Assembly: GCF_020194175.1 (NCBI RefSeq)
Contig: NZ_JADYVX010000001.1
Span: 248,001-312,000 of the forward strand
From: Bradyrhizobium sp. BRP22
Lineage (GTDB): Bacteria > Pseudomonadota > Alphaproteobacteria > Rhizobiales > Xanthobacteraceae
Direction: 5' to 3'
DNA length: 64,000 nucleotides
Position numbers and translations under genes: made by a program. The notes beneath the pieces are model-generated. The model ran no database searches. It saw only the letters and a program-made list of their open reading frames with translations, and had not been told where the DNA came from. Below, piece by piece: positions 54,057 through 63,833 of this stretch (within the stretch, counting starts at the first letter, position 1; each line of letters begins with the position of its first letter).

Positions 54057-54950
54057 ATGGACCGTATTGATGCCATGCAGGCCTTCGTTGCCGTGGCCGA
54101 TCTGCAGGGCTTCGCCCCTGCGGCGCGAAAGCTTGGGCTGTCGCCATCGGCCGTGACCCGGCTGATCGCGGCGCTGGAGGAGCGACTCGGCGCGCGGCTG
54201 CTGCAGCGAACCACGAGGTCCGTGACCCTGAGCGATGCCGGCTCGCGCTATCTGGAGCGTATCAGGCGCATTCTCGCCGATCTCGAGGAGGCCGAGGAGG
54301 CGATCGAGGGCGAGCGGACTCGTCCCGCCGGGCGGCTGGTGATCTCGGCGCCGGTCGGTTTCGGCCGCCTGCATGTCAGCCCGATGGTGATGGCCTATCT
54401 GAAGCGCTATCCCGAGGTCGGCACGGACCTCAGGCTCTCCGACCGCATGATCAACCTGGTGGAGGAGGGCGTCGACCTTGCCGTCAGGATCGGGCATCTG
54501 CCGGATTCGACGCTCGTTGCACGCCATGTCGGCGAGATGCGGCGCATCGTGGTGGCCTCGAAGGAGTATCTGAACGCCCGCGGCGAGCCGAAGCGGCCTT
54601 CGGACATATCAGCGCATGACACCATTCAGTTTGGCGCCATGACCGCGGCGCCGGATTGGCGCTTCGTCGAGGACGGGCAGGAGGTCCGCGTTTCGCCGAA
54701 CCCGCGCTTTTCATCCAACAGCGCCGATGCTGCGATTCAATATGCCGAAGCCGGCGGCGGTCTGACGCGGGTGCTCGCCTATCAAGCGGCCGCCTCGCTG
54801 AAGGCAGGACGGCTCAGAATCGTGCTGGCGAAATTCGAGCAGCCGCCGCTGCCGATCCACATCGTCTATCCGACCTCGCGCCTGCTCTCGGCCAAAGTGC
54901 GCACCTTCATCGATCTGGTGACCGAGACCGCGGATTGGCAATTTACCTGA
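54057..54950 (+). CDS. LysR-family transcriptional regulator
   Basis: A 297-residue regulator. The ATG at 54057 starts the standard LysR helix-turn-helix (MDRIDAMQAFVAVADLQGF, LGLSPSAVTRLIAALEERLG); the open frame upstream is antisense to the PPOx gene. The effector domain (~90-290) has GRLVISAPVGFGRLHVSP and EEGVDLAVRIGHLPDSTL, placing it with the CrgA/AaeR-like group. It is divergent from the PPOx gene and probably controls it. Confidence 0.92.
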   Translation: MDRIDAMQAFVAVADLQGFAPAARKLGLSPSAVTRLIAALEERLGARLLQRTTRSVTLSDAGSRYLERIRRILADLEEAEEAIEGERTRPAGRLVISAPVGFGRLHVSPMVMAYLKRYPEVGTDLRLSDRMINLVEEGVDLAVRIGHLPDSTLVARHVGEMRRIVVASKEYLNARGEPKRPSDISAHDTIQFGAMTAAPDWRFVEDGQEVRVSPNPRFSSNSADAAIQYAEAGGGLTRVLAYQAAASLKAGRLRIVLAKFEQPPLPIHIVYPTSRLLSAKVRTFIDLVTETADWQFT

Positions 54951-54991
54951 AGTCATCATTCCGGAGCGCTGACACCAGCTTGGAATGACGG

Positions 54992-55426
54992 TCACTGCTT
55001 CTTCGGCATCACCCGAAACGTCCCATTCGCCCGCGCGATGATGACATCGTCCGCCTTCACCAGGCTCTGGGCAAAGCAGATGGTGCTGCCGGTCTTGATC
55101 ACGTCGGTCTCGACCGCGAGCCACTGTCCGATCTCCGCCGTGCCGATGAAATCGACCGCAAGCGAGACCGTCACCAGCGAGGATGTCCAGCCCATCACCT
55201 GGGCGCAGCTATAGCCCATTGCATTGTCGGCGAGTGCTGCGATCAATCCGCCATGGATCAGACCGCGCGAGTTGGTGTGCGGCTTTGCGAGCCTCAGCCC
55301 CATGATCACCGCCCTGTCAGTGCGCTTCGAATAGAGCGGCTCCCAGGGATCGGTGAGCGGGCTCTTGCGGAAGTGAGGCTCGAAGCCTTCGGGAATGTCG
55401 GCAATGACGGAAGCATCGGTGCTCAT
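54992..55426 (-). CDS. PaaI-type acyl-CoA thioesterase (hotdog fold)
   Basis: A 144-residue hotdog protein. The motif NSRGLIHGGLIAALADNAMGYS (residues ~52-73, HGG core) carries the catalytic Asp/Asn region, and VTVSLAVDFIGTAEIGQWL follows. Such enzymes hydrolyse aryl- or acyl-CoA, often to release CoA from stalled intermediates. It stands alone, convergent with the LysR gene. Confidence 0.9.
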   Translation of the reverse strand: MSTDASVIADIPEGFEPHFRKSPLTDPWEPLYSKRTDRAVIMGLRLAKPHTNSRGLIHGGLIAALADNAMGYSCAQVMGWTSSLVTVSLAVDFIGTAEIGQWLAVETDVIKTGSTICFAQSLVKADDVIIARANGTFRVMPKKQ

Positions 55427-55550
55427 GGTCGGCTCGTGGGTTTGGTGATCTCCGAGCCATTGAACGCGATGTCGATGACAGTTTCACCGCATACAAAGTT
55501 TTAAACGGCACCTGCGCGGGTGTTTGAAATGCGTGGTCATCACAAGTGTC

Positions 55551-55660
55551 GCCTCATCCTGAGGAGCCGCGCAGCGGCGTCTCGAAGGATGGGCCGCGGG
55601 TGAGATAGGGGCCTCATGGTTCGAGACGCGGCGAAGTCGCCGCTCCTCACCATGAGGGTC
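55551..55660. repeat. Intergenic repeat family D, copy 4
   Basis: GCCTCATCCTGAGGAGCCGC, GGCGTCTCGAAGGATGGG, then GGCCTCATGGTTCGAGACGC and CTCCTCACCATGAGGGTC. It is almost identical in build to copies 2 and 3. Confidence 0.88.
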
Positions 55661-55667
55661 GAGATCC

Positions 55668-55744
55668 GTAGGGTGGGCAAAGCGAAGCGTGCCCACCATT
55701 CACGGTTGGTGCAAGAGAAGGTGGGCACGCTGCGCTTTGCCCAC
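55668..55744. repeat. Inverted repeat with GTAGGGTGGGCAAAGCGAAG arms
   Basis: GTAGGGTGGGCAAAGCG and CGTGCCCACC on the left, GGTGGGCACGCTGCGC and TTTGCCCAC on the right. A related fragment (GGGTGCGCACGCTGCGCTTT) is at 3734-3753. With the family D copy it fills the 327-bp gap 55427-55753. Confidence 0.8.
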
Positions 55745-55753
55745 ATTGCAGCG

Positions 55754-56950
<1,197 letters not shown>

Positions 56951-56998
56951 TCAGTTTATACCGGCTGGCGGCTCGCTGTCGTCAGCTTGCAATGGTAA

Positions 56999-57011
56999 TT
57001 ATATCATATAA
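56999..57011. promoter_or_regulatory. AT palindrome between pobA and the TRAP operon
   Basis: TTATATCATATAA is a perfect odd palindrome centred on 57005, within an AT-rich segment of a GC-rich region and 45 bp before the dctP-type ATG. Candidate regulator site or -10 region; chance symmetry in AT-rich DNA is possible. Confidence 0.45.
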
Positions 57012-57055
57012 CAATAATCGCAAAGGGCCACCAAAGGCCCGTAAAGAGGGAGACG

Positions 57056-58078
57056 ATGCCGATGAGGAAGACGGTTCTGGCGTTGCTGCTGGCCGCCAGC
57101 GTGACCCCTGCGTTCGGGCAGGAGAAGAATTTCGACCTGAAGATCTCGCACTGGGTGCCGGCGTCCCATCCGCTGCAGAAGTCGCTGGAGGATTGGGCCG
57201 CGGCGGTCGAAAAGGATTCCGGCGGCACCGTCAAGGGCAAGGTGTTCCCGGCGCAGCAGCTCGGCAAGGCCTTCGACCATTACGACATGGCGCGCGACGG
57301 TATCGCCGACGTCACCTATGTCAATCCGGGCTACCAGCCCGGCCGCTTCCCGATCGTCGGCGCCGGCGAATTGCCGTTCCTGATCTCGGACGCCAAGGGC
57401 GGCTCGATGGGATTGGATGCCTGGTACCGCAAATATGCCGAGAAGGAGATGAAGGACGTCAAGTACTGCCTTGCCTTCGTCCATTCGCCGTCGTCGTTCC
57501 ATTCGCGCAGCAAGAAGATCGTGGTGCCCGAGGACGTCAAGGGCCTGAAGATCCGCCCGGCCCATGCCACCATGGCCAATTTCGTCACCTCGCTCGGCGG
57601 CACCAATGTGCAGTCCTCCGCGCCAGAAGTGCGTGACATCATTGAACGCGGCGTGGCCGACGGCGTCACCTTTCCCTGGGGCTCGCTGGTGCTGTTCGGC
57701 ATCGACAAGGTGACGAAATACGACATGGAGGCGCCGCTCTATGTCACGACCTTCGTGTTCGTCATCAACAAGGACAAGTACAACGCGATGTCCGACCGTC
57801 AGAAGGCGGCGATCGACAAGAACTGCTCGACCGAGATGGCGGGTATCGTCGGCGAGCACTGGGGCAAGTTCGAGGACGCCGGTATCGACAAGGTGAAGGC
57901 CGAGTCCGGTCACGAGGTCTACAAGCTGACGCCGGAGCAGACCGCGCTGTGGAAGAAGGCCGCCGAGCCGCTGGTCAAGACCTGGTCCGACAACGTCAAG
58001 AAGACCGGCGTCGATCCGGATGCCGCGATGACCGACCTCAAGGCTTCGCTCACCAAGTACAACGCGTTCGCGCAGTAG
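57056..58078 (+). CDS. TRAP transporter substrate-binding protein, DctP type
   Basis: A 340-residue periplasmic protein with a signal peptide (MPMRKTVLALLLAASVTPAFG) and the DctP fold. FDLKISHWVPASHPLQKSL, a ligand-pocket segment GLKIRPAHATMANFVTSLGG (~residue 160) and VTFPWGSLVLFG are typical; the pocket Arg of the usual G-x-K-x-R motif is present in LKIRPA. GAGGGAGAC precedes the ATG. Divergence from pobA suggests an aromatic-acid ligand, which is inference. A large hairpin repeat follows the stop. Confidence 0.93.
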   Translation: MPMRKTVLALLLAASVTPAFGQEKNFDLKISHWVPASHPLQKSLEDWAAAVEKDSGGTVKGKVFPAQQLGKAFDHYDMARDGIADVTYVNPGYQPGRFPIVGAGELPFLISDAKGGSMGLDAWYRKYAEKEMKDVKYCLAFVHSPSSFHSRSKKIVVPEDVKGLKIRPAHATMANFVTSLGGTNVQSSAPEVRDIIERGVADGVTFPWGSLVLFGIDKVTKYDMEAPLYVTTFVFVINKDKYNAMSDRQKAAIDKNCSTEMAGIVGEHWGKFEDAGIDKVKAESGHEVYKLTPEQTALWKKAAEPLVKTWSDNVKKTGVDPDAAMTDLKASLTKYNAFAQ

Positions 58079-58080
58079 TT

Positions 58081-58203
58081 CCCCGCTCCCTCTCCCGCTT
58101 GCGGGAGAGGGAGCGGGGAGAGGGTGTCTCCGCAATGGGACCGTCCGTGGGGAGAGAGCTCTCACCGGGCGTTAACGCCGACCTCTGCCGCAAGCGGGAG
58201 AGA
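58081..58203. repeat. Intergenic repeat family C, copy 4, with 18-bp perfect hairpin
   Basis: Bases 58081-58098 (CCCCGCTCCCTCTCCCGC) pair perfectly with 58101-58118 around TT. ACCGTCCGTGGGGAGAG and GCCGCAAGCGGGAGAG follow. It starts two bases after the dctP-type stop and lies before the dctQ-type gene. Confidence 0.9.
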
Positions 58204-58255
58204 TGACCCGAGCTTGCGGATAGCCGATCGATATCGAGCCATAGGACTTCCCCTC

Positions 58256-58765
58256 ATGAAACGCGCGTACATGGACCGTTTCATCGACGCCATCGAATGG
58301 ATCGCGGCCGGATTCGTCGGCATCGTCGCCGCCAATATCTTCCTCGCGGTGCTCCTGCGGAACACGTTGAACTACTCGATTCCCGATTCCTTCGACATCG
58401 GGCGGATGCTGCTCGGCATCCTGATTTTCTGGGGCATCGCCGCGACCTCCTATCGTGGCACCCACATCACCGTCGATCTGGTCTGGGCCAATGTCGGGCC
58501 GAAATACCAGCGCATCATCGACGTCTTTGCGACGCTGGTGCTGCTGTTCGTGGTCAGCGTGCAGACCTGGACGTTGTTCGACAAGGTGCGCGGCACCTAT
58601 AACGATAATGTCCAGACCTTCGACCTGCATATGCCGACCTGGCCGTTCTTCGCGATCGCCTGGATCGGCGACGTCTCCGCCGTGCTCTTGATCGCGATCC
58701 GCACCTACAGGCTGATCTTCCATCCCGAAGAGATGCACGATCCCAAGATCAAGGCGACGGAGTAA
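58256..58765 (+). CDS. TRAP transporter small permease, DctQ type
   Basis: A 169-residue protein with four helices. The ATG at 58256 is chosen because the family begins near RFIDAIEWIAAGFVGIV; upstream codons read through the repeat. DSFDIGRMLLGILIFWGIAA and THITVDLVWA match DctQ. It pairs with the large permease, whose ATG follows after six bases. Confidence 0.92.
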   Translation: MKRAYMDRFIDAIEWIAAGFVGIVAANIFLAVLLRNTLNYSIPDSFDIGRMLLGILIFWGIAATSYRGTHITVDLVWANVGPKYQRIIDVFATLVLLFVVSVQTWTLFDKVRGTYNDNVQTFDLHMPTWPFFAIAWIGDVSAVLLIAIRTYRLIFHPEEMHDPKIKATE

Positions 58766-58771
58766 ACGCCG

Positions 58772-60091
58772 ATGAGCACCGATGCCGTCGCCATCCTCGG
58801 CTTTGTCGCGCTTTTCGCGCTGATGCTGCTCCGCGTGCCGGTCGGCATGGCGATGGGCCTCGTCGGCGTCTGCGGTTTCAGCTATCTGGTCGGCGCCACG
58901 CCGGCGCTGAAACTGGTCGGCCAGACCTCGATGCGCACGGTGACCGACTACACCTTTGGCGTGATCCCGATGTTCCTGTTGATGGGGACCTTCGTCAGCA
59001 ATTCCGGCATGAGCCGCGAATTGTTCCGCGCTGCCAACGGCTTTCTCGGCCATCTGCGCGGCGGACTCGGCATTGCCACCGTCGCCGCCTGCGGCGGCTT
59101 CGCAGCGATCTGCGGCTCCTCGGTCGCGACCGCCGCGACCTTCTCGGCGGTGGCCTATCCGGAGATGCGCCGCTTCGGCTATCCGCAATCCTTTGCCACT
59201 GGTGTGATCGCGGCGGGCGGCACGTTGGGCGCGATGCTGCCGCCATCGACCGTGCTCGCGGTCTACGGCATCATCACCGAGCAGGACATCGGAAAACTCT
59301 TCATCGCCGGCATCATCCCGGGCCTGCTCGCGATGACCATGTACATGGTCACGATCGCGCTGATCGGCTATGTCAGGCCGGGTTTCCTGCCGACGGGCAA
59401 ACGGATTCCCTGGCGCGAGCGGTTCGCCGGCCTGCGCGACATCTGGGCGCCGGTGCTGCTGTTCATCTTCGTCATCGGCGGCCTCTACGGTTTGCCGTTC
59501 CTGCCGCGTTTCACGCCGACGGAGGCCGGCGGCGTCGGCGCCACCGGCGCGTTCCTGATCGGCGTCCTCACCGGACGGTTGGACAGGGAGAAGATCCTCA
59601 CTTCGCTGTTGCAAGCGACGCGCACAGCGGCCGCGGTGTTCACCGTGCTGATCGGCGCGTTGATCTTCGGCTATTTCCTGACCGTGACGCAGACGCCACA
59701 GAAGGTCACCGAATTCCTCACCGGCCTCGGGCTGGGCAGCTACGGCATCCTCGCCGTCATCATGCTGATGTATCTCGTGCTCGGCTGCCTGATGGACGCC
59801 ATGGCGATGATCATCCTGACCGTGCCGATCATCTTCCCGGTCATCATGCATCTTGGCTTCGATCCGATCTGGTTCGGCGTCATCATCGTGATGACGGTCG
59901 AACTTGGCCTGATCCATCCGCCTGTCGGCATGAACGTGTTCGTGATAAAGAGCGTGGTGAAGGACGTCTCCTTCTCCACGATCTTCAAGGGCGTGATCCC
60001 CTTCGTGATCACCGACCTGATCCGCCTCGTGATCCTCATTGCTTTCCCCCTGCTTGCCACCTGGCTGCCGCAACGCATGATGGCCAATTGA
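58772..60091 (+). CDS. TRAP transporter large permease, DctM type
   Basis: A 439-residue, about twelve-helix Na+-coupled permease. RVPVGMAMGLVGV, IPMFLLMGTF, CGGFAAICGSSVATAATFS, AGGTLGAMLPPSTVLAVYG and GLIHPPVGMNVFVI are DctM signatures. The stop shares one base with the start of the DUF3237 gene (TGATG), so all four genes (P, Q, M, DUF3237) are one operon. Confidence 0.94.
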   Translation: MSTDAVAILGFVALFALMLLRVPVGMAMGLVGVCGFSYLVGATPALKLVGQTSMRTVTDYTFGVIPMFLLMGTFVSNSGMSRELFRAANGFLGHLRGGLGIATVAACGGFAAICGSSVATAATFSAVAYPEMRRFGYPQSFATGVIAAGGTLGAMLPPSTVLAVYGIITEQDIGKLFIAGIIPGLLAMTMYMVTIALIGYVRPGFLPTGKRIPWRERFAGLRDIWAPVLLFIFVIGGLYGLPFLPRFTPTEAGGVGATGAFLIGVLTGRLDREKILTSLLQATRTAAAVFTVLIGALIFGYFLTVTQTPQKVTEFLTGLGLGSYGILAVIMLMYLVLGCLMDAMAMIILTVPIIFPVIMHLGFDPIWFGVIIVMTVELGLIHPPVGMNVFVIKSVVKDVSFSTIFKGVIPFVITDLIRLVILIAFPLLATWLPQRMMAN

Positions 60092-60549
60092 TGCCGCCCG
60101 TGATCGAAACCAGATACGTCTTCACCATCACCGCCTGCATCGGCGAGGTGACCTCGGCCGGCGGCATCGGCATAGGCGAACGCCGCATTATCCCGATCAT
60201 CGGCGGCGAGGTGAAGGGAGACGTCAACGGCAAGGTCCTGCCGTTCGGAGCCGATTTCCAGATCATTCGCCCAAACGAGCTGATCGAGCTAGAGGCCAAG
60301 TACGCCTTCGAGACCGACGACGGCGCGGTGATCTATGTCGAAAACCGCGGCATCCGCTTTGGGCCGGTCGATCTCCTCCAGAAACTCAAGCGGGGCGAGG
60401 CGGTCGATCCCAGGCTGATCTATTTCCGCACGGTGCCGAAATTCGAGACCGGCGCCGAGAAGTACAGTTGGCTGATGGAGCACATCTTCGTCGCGTCCGC
60501 CGCCCGCCACACTGATCGCGTGGTGATCGACGTGCATCAGGTATTGTGA
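60091..60549 (+). CDS. DUF3237-family protein
   Basis: A 152-residue beta-rich protein (GGEVKGDVNGKVLPFGADFQIIRPN, cited in part: GDVNGKVLPFGADFQ; GAVIYVENRGIR; YFRTVPKFETGAEKYSWL). It is co-translated with the TRAP permease. The family often sits beside aromatic or organic-acid degradation genes, but its activity is not established. Adjacent position suggests action on the imported solute. Confidence 0.9.
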   Translation: MPPVIETRYVFTITACIGEVTSAGGIGIGERRIIPIIGGEVKGDVNGKVLPFGADFQIIRPNELIELEAKYAFETDDGAVIYVENRGIRFGPVDLLQKLKRGEAVDPRLIYFRTVPKFETGAEKYSWLMEHIFVASAARHTDRVVIDVHQVL

Positions 60550-60562
60550 ACGGATTGGCCTG

Positions 60563-61189
60563 TCAGCCACTCGGCGGCGCCAGCGGCTGCACGATCTCCT
60601 GGAACGGCGGCAGCGCCTCGCAGGCCGCCGCATGGGCCTTCAGCGCCGGATATCGCTCGCCCAACAGGGCAGGGTGCGCCTCGCCGGTGAAGCGCAGCAC
60701 GCAGGCGACCGCGATGTCGGCATGCGCGATGCGCTCGCCGAACCACCAGGGCGTGTTGACCGCGGCGCGTTCCTTTTCCAGCACATCGAGGACGCCGCCG
60801 ATCTGCGCCTCGCAGCGTTCGACCCAGAGCTTGAGCTGTTCCTTGCGCAGCACGCGCTCGTAGATCAGGCTGACCGCCTTGTCCCCGAGCCCGGTGGCAA
60901 GTGCGCAGATGCGTAAATGCTGGCGCCGCTCGGGTCCCTTCGCGGGCATCATCGCCTTTTGCGGTCCGACCAGTTCATCGAGATAGTCCAGAATCGCCGA
61001 GCTCTCGATCAGCGCCTCGCCGTCGTCGAGCACCAGCGTCGGCACCCGCCGGAGCGGATTATAGGCCGCGATCTTGTCCCCATCACCAAAGGTCGACCAC
61101 GGCCGATGCTCGAAGGTGAGGCCATAAAGCCGCAGCGCGATCGCGGTGCGGCGGACGAACGGGGAGTCGTATTGGCCGATCAGGATCAT
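60563..61189 (-). CDS. Glutathione S-transferase
   Basis: A 208-residue GST. The ATG at 61189 follows GGGGGAG by five bases; a GTG at 61195 would overlap the glpK stop. The N-terminal domain has IGQYDSPFVRRTAIALRLYG (catalytic Ser region), RRVPTLVLDDGEALIESSAI (cis-Pro and the ES glutathione-binding pair). The C-terminal helical domain includes HADIAVACVLRF. Convergent with the DUF3237 gene and two bases after glpK, so probably translated with it. Confidence 0.92.
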   Translation of the reverse strand: MILIGQYDSPFVRRTAIALRLYGLTFEHRPWSTFGDGDKIAAYNPLRRVPTLVLDDGEALIESSAILDYLDELVGPQKAMMPAKGPERRQHLRICALATGLGDKAVSLIYERVLRKEQLKLWVERCEAQIGGVLDVLEKERAAVNTPWWFGERIAHADIAVACVLRFTGEAHPALLGERYPALKAHAAACEALPPFQEIVQPLAPPSG

Positions 61190-61191
61190 GG

Positions 61192-62694
61192 TCACTCCCC
61201 CTCATCACTCGCCAGCACGCCCTTCACCGCCCTTGCCCAGCCGGCCAGCTTGCGCTCGCGCGTCGCCTGGCTCATCGCGGGCCTGAAGCGGTGCTCCAAT
61301 CGCCAGTTGTCGGCGAATTTTGTCGGCTCGGGATAGACGCCCGCCTGTAGCCCGGCGAGATAGGCGGCGCCCAGCGCCGTGGTCTCCTGGATCATGGGAC
61401 GATCAACCGGCGCATCGAGCAGGTCGGCCAAGCGCTGCATGGTCCAGTCGGAGGCGGTCATGCCGCCGTCGACGCGGAGCACGATGTTGGCCGCCGTCGC
61501 ATCCGGCCAATCGGCGCGCATCGCGGCCCAGAGGTCGTAGGTCTGGTAGCAGACGCTTTCCAGCGCCGCATGCGCGAGCTCGGCCGGACCGGTGTTGCGC
61601 GTGAGGCCGAACAGCGCGCCGCGCACGCGCGGATTCCAATAGGGCGCGCCCATGCCGACGAAGGCCGGCACCAGATAGACGCTCTGCATCGAATCGGACT
61701 TGTCCGCAAGCGGGCCGGTCTCTGCGGCCTGCTTGATGATGCCGAGCCCATCGCGCAGCCATTGCACCGCGCTTCCGGCGACGAAGATCGAACCTTCCAG
61801 CGCGTAGGTGCGCTTGCCGGCGAGCTGGTAGGCGATCGTGGTCAGCAGCTTGTTCTTCGACTTCACCGGCGTGGTGCCGGTGTTGAGCAGCGCGAAGCAG
61901 CCGGTGCCATAGGTCGACTTGATCATGCCGGGCTCGAAGCAGGCCTGCCCGATGGTCGCAGCCTGCTGGTCGCCGGCGATCCCTGCGATGGCGATGCTGC
62001 CGCCGAACAAGTCGGGCACGCTGTCGCCGAATTTGGCGGAGGAATCCTTCACCTCCGGCAGCATCGAGCGCGGCACGCCGAGGATCTTCAAGAGTTCGTC
62101 GTCCCATGCGCCGGTGTGGATGTTGAAGAGCAGGGTGCGGGAGGCGTTGGTGGCGTCGGTCGCGTGCACCTTGCCGCCGGTGAGCCGCCACAGCAGATAG
62201 CAATCGACGGTGCCGAACAGCAGCTCGCCGCGCTCGGCGCGCTCCCGCGCACCCGGCACGCTCTCGAGCATCCAGGCGACCTTGGTGCCGGAGAAATAGG
62301 GGTCGATGATGAGCCCGGTCTTGGCCGAGATCACAGGCTCATGGCCTTCGGCCTTCAGTTTGGCGCAGAAATCGGCGGTGCGGCGGTCCTGCCAGACAAT
62401 GGCGCGGTGCACCGCCTTGCCGGTGGCGCGGTCCCACACGACAGTGGTCTCGCGCTGGTTGGTGATGCCGATCGCCGCGATGTCTTTCGCGTTGAGACCA
62501 GCCTTCTCCAGCGCGTTGCGGCAGGTGGCAATCGTCGAGGTCCAGATATCTTCCGGCTCATGCTCGACCCAGCCGGAGGCGGGGAAATGCTGCGGGAACT
62601 CCTGCTGCGCCACCGCCGCGATCGAGATATCGCTGCGGAACACGATGGCGCGCGAGGACGTGGTGCCCTGATCGATGGCCAGCACAAAGGACAT
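61192..62694 (-). CDS. glpK: Glycerol kinase
   Basis: A 500-residue FGGY kinase of the usual length. [12 protein letters not shown] (phosphate 1), [22 protein letters not shown] (glycerol site region, with R-E), WLTG-like LLWRLTGG, and [20 protein letters not shown] (adenosine/FGGY signature 2) are all present. It phosphorylates glycerol to glycerol 3-phosphate in the cytoplasm. No glpF or glpD is adjacent. GGGAAGGAGC stands just before the start, giving a strong ribosome site. Confidence 0.96.
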   Translation of the reverse strand: MSFVLAIDQGTTSSRAIVFRSDISIAAVAQQEFPQHFPASGWVEHEPEDIWTSTIATCRNALEKAGLNAKDIAAIGITNQRETTVVWDRATGKAVHRAIVWQDRRTADFCAKLKAEGHEPVISAKTGLIIDPYFSGTKVAWMLESVPGARERAERGELLFGTVDCYLLWRLTGGKVHATDATNASRTLLFNIHTGAWDDELLKILGVPRSMLPEVKDSSAKFGDSVPDLFGGSIAIAGIAGDQQAATIGQACFEPGMIKSTYGTGCFALLNTGTTPVKSKNKLLTTIAYQLAGKRTYALEGSIFVAGSAVQWLRDGLGIIKQAAETGPLADKSDSMQSVYLVPAFVGMGAPYWNPRVRGALFGLTRNTGPAELAHAALESVCYQTYDLWAAMRADWPDATAANIVLRVDGGMTASDWTMQRLADLLDAPVDRPMIQETTALGAAYLAGLQAGVYPEPTKFADNWRLEHRFRPAMSQATRERKLAGWARAVKGVLASDEGE

Positions 62695-62787
62695 GGCGCT
62701 CCTTCCCGGACGTGATTGCTTGCTGCGCCAAGGGAGCGGATTGGCGCGGCAAGGTCAATATCCTCTCGCTGTCCACACAACCTCGCT

Positions 62788-62910
62788 GTCGTCCCGGCCT
62801 TGAGCCGGGACCCATAACCACAGGCTTCAGTTGGGTGGCCCCAACGTCTACCACCCCGCTTGCGCCGATAGCACAGCGCGGTATCGGTCCCGGCGTTCGC
62901 CGGGACGACG
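62788..62910. repeat. Intergenic repeat family B, copy 4
   Basis: Starts TGTCGTCCCGGCCTTGAGC, contains GGGACCCATAACCACAGGC, ends CGTTCGCCGGGACGAC. It lies between the SDR and glpK genes (gap 62695-62934). Confidence 0.87.
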
Positions 62911-62934
62911 TGGGGATGGAGTGTCGCGTCGTAA

Positions 62935-63708
62935 CTACACCGCCGCGGTCGTGACGCCGCCATCGATGACGATGGTCTGGCCGGTCATGAAGGTGGAGGC
63001 GTCGGAGGCGAGATAGGCGACAGCGCCGGCGATCTCGTCGGGCTCGCCGATGCGGCGGAGCGGGGTGGTGGCGGTACGCCGTTTCAACAGCTCCGCGTCT
63101 TCCCAGAGCGCGCGGGCGAAATCGGTCTTGACCAGGCCAGGCGCGACGCAATTGACGCGCACGCCCTTCGGCCCCCATTCGCCGGCGAGGCTCCGGCAGA
63201 GCGCGAAGTCGGCGGCCTTGGAGATGCCGTAGGCGCCGATCACCGTCGAGCCGCGCAATCCGCCGATCGAGGAGATGATCACGACCGAGCCATTGCCGCG
63301 CTCGGCCATCTGCGGGATCGCCAGCGCGCAGAGCCAGATGTTGCTCTTGACGTTGGAGCCCATGATCTTGTCGAATGCCTCGTCCTTGATGTCGAGCAGC
63401 GGGCCGTAATAGGGGTTCACCGCGGCGTTGCAGACGAGGATGTCGATCTTGCCGTAATGTTTGGTCGCGCCCGAGATCAGCGCTTCCACCTCCTCGCGGC
63501 GCGAGATGTTGCAGGGGATCACATGGGCGTCGCCGCCGGCCTTGTTGATGCCGTCGGCCACTTCCTTGCAGGCATCGGCCTTGCGCGAGGAGATCACCAC
63601 CTTGGCGCCGAGCCTCGCGAGCAATTCGGCGGAAGCGCGGCCGATGCCGCGGCTCGAGCCTGTGATGACGGCGACCTTTCCGGTGAGATCGAACGGGGTG
63701 CTTTTCAT
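62935..63708 (-). CDS. Short-chain dehydrogenase/reductase
   Basis: A 257-residue classical SDR. The start at 63708 (MKSTPFDLTGKVAVITG) follows GGGAG by about ten bases. Motifs: TGSSRGIGRASAE (cofactor), CNAAVNP, catalytic Ser in ISSIGGLRG and YGISKAAD (Tyr, Lys). SSRKAD after beta2 (Arg/Lys) suggests NADP preference. It lies next to an acyl-CoA dehydrogenase gene on the same strand, so it may belong to a second acyl-CoA cluster extending to the right of the window. Confidence 0.93.
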   Translation of the reverse strand: MKSTPFDLTGKVAVITGSSRGIGRASAELLARLGAKVVISSRKADACKEVADGINKAGGDAHVIPCNISRREEVEALISGATKHYGKIDILVCNAAVNPYYGPLLDIKDEAFDKIMGSNVKSNIWLCALAIPQMAERGNGSVVIISSIGGLRGSTVIGAYGISKAADFALCRSLAGEWGPKGVRVNCVAPGLVKTDFARALWEDAELLKRRTATTPLRRIGEPDEIAGAVAYLASDASTFMTGQTIVIDGGVTTAAV

Positions 63709-63735
63709 TGTTGTTTTCTCCCTCAATTCTTGATT

Positions 63736-63830
63736 GTCATTCCGGGCACGCGCGAGAGCGCGTGAACCCGGAATCCAGAAGTCGCGGCGCGAGATTCCGG
63801 GTTCGCGCTTCGCGCGCCCCGGAATGACGA
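63736..63830. repeat. Intergenic repeat family A, copy 4
   Basis: Starts TGTCATTCCGGGCACGCG, contains GAACCCGGAATCCAG and GAGATTCCGGGTTCG, ends CGCGCCCCGGAATGACGA. It lies between the SDR and the partial dehydrogenase gene. Confidence 0.88.
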
Positions 63831-63833
63831 GTG

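Noticed and set aside
58172..60073. 633-codon minus-strand frame opposite the TRAP permease genes
   Set aside because: His/Asp/Arg-rich mirror of a hydrophobic permease; no start signal.
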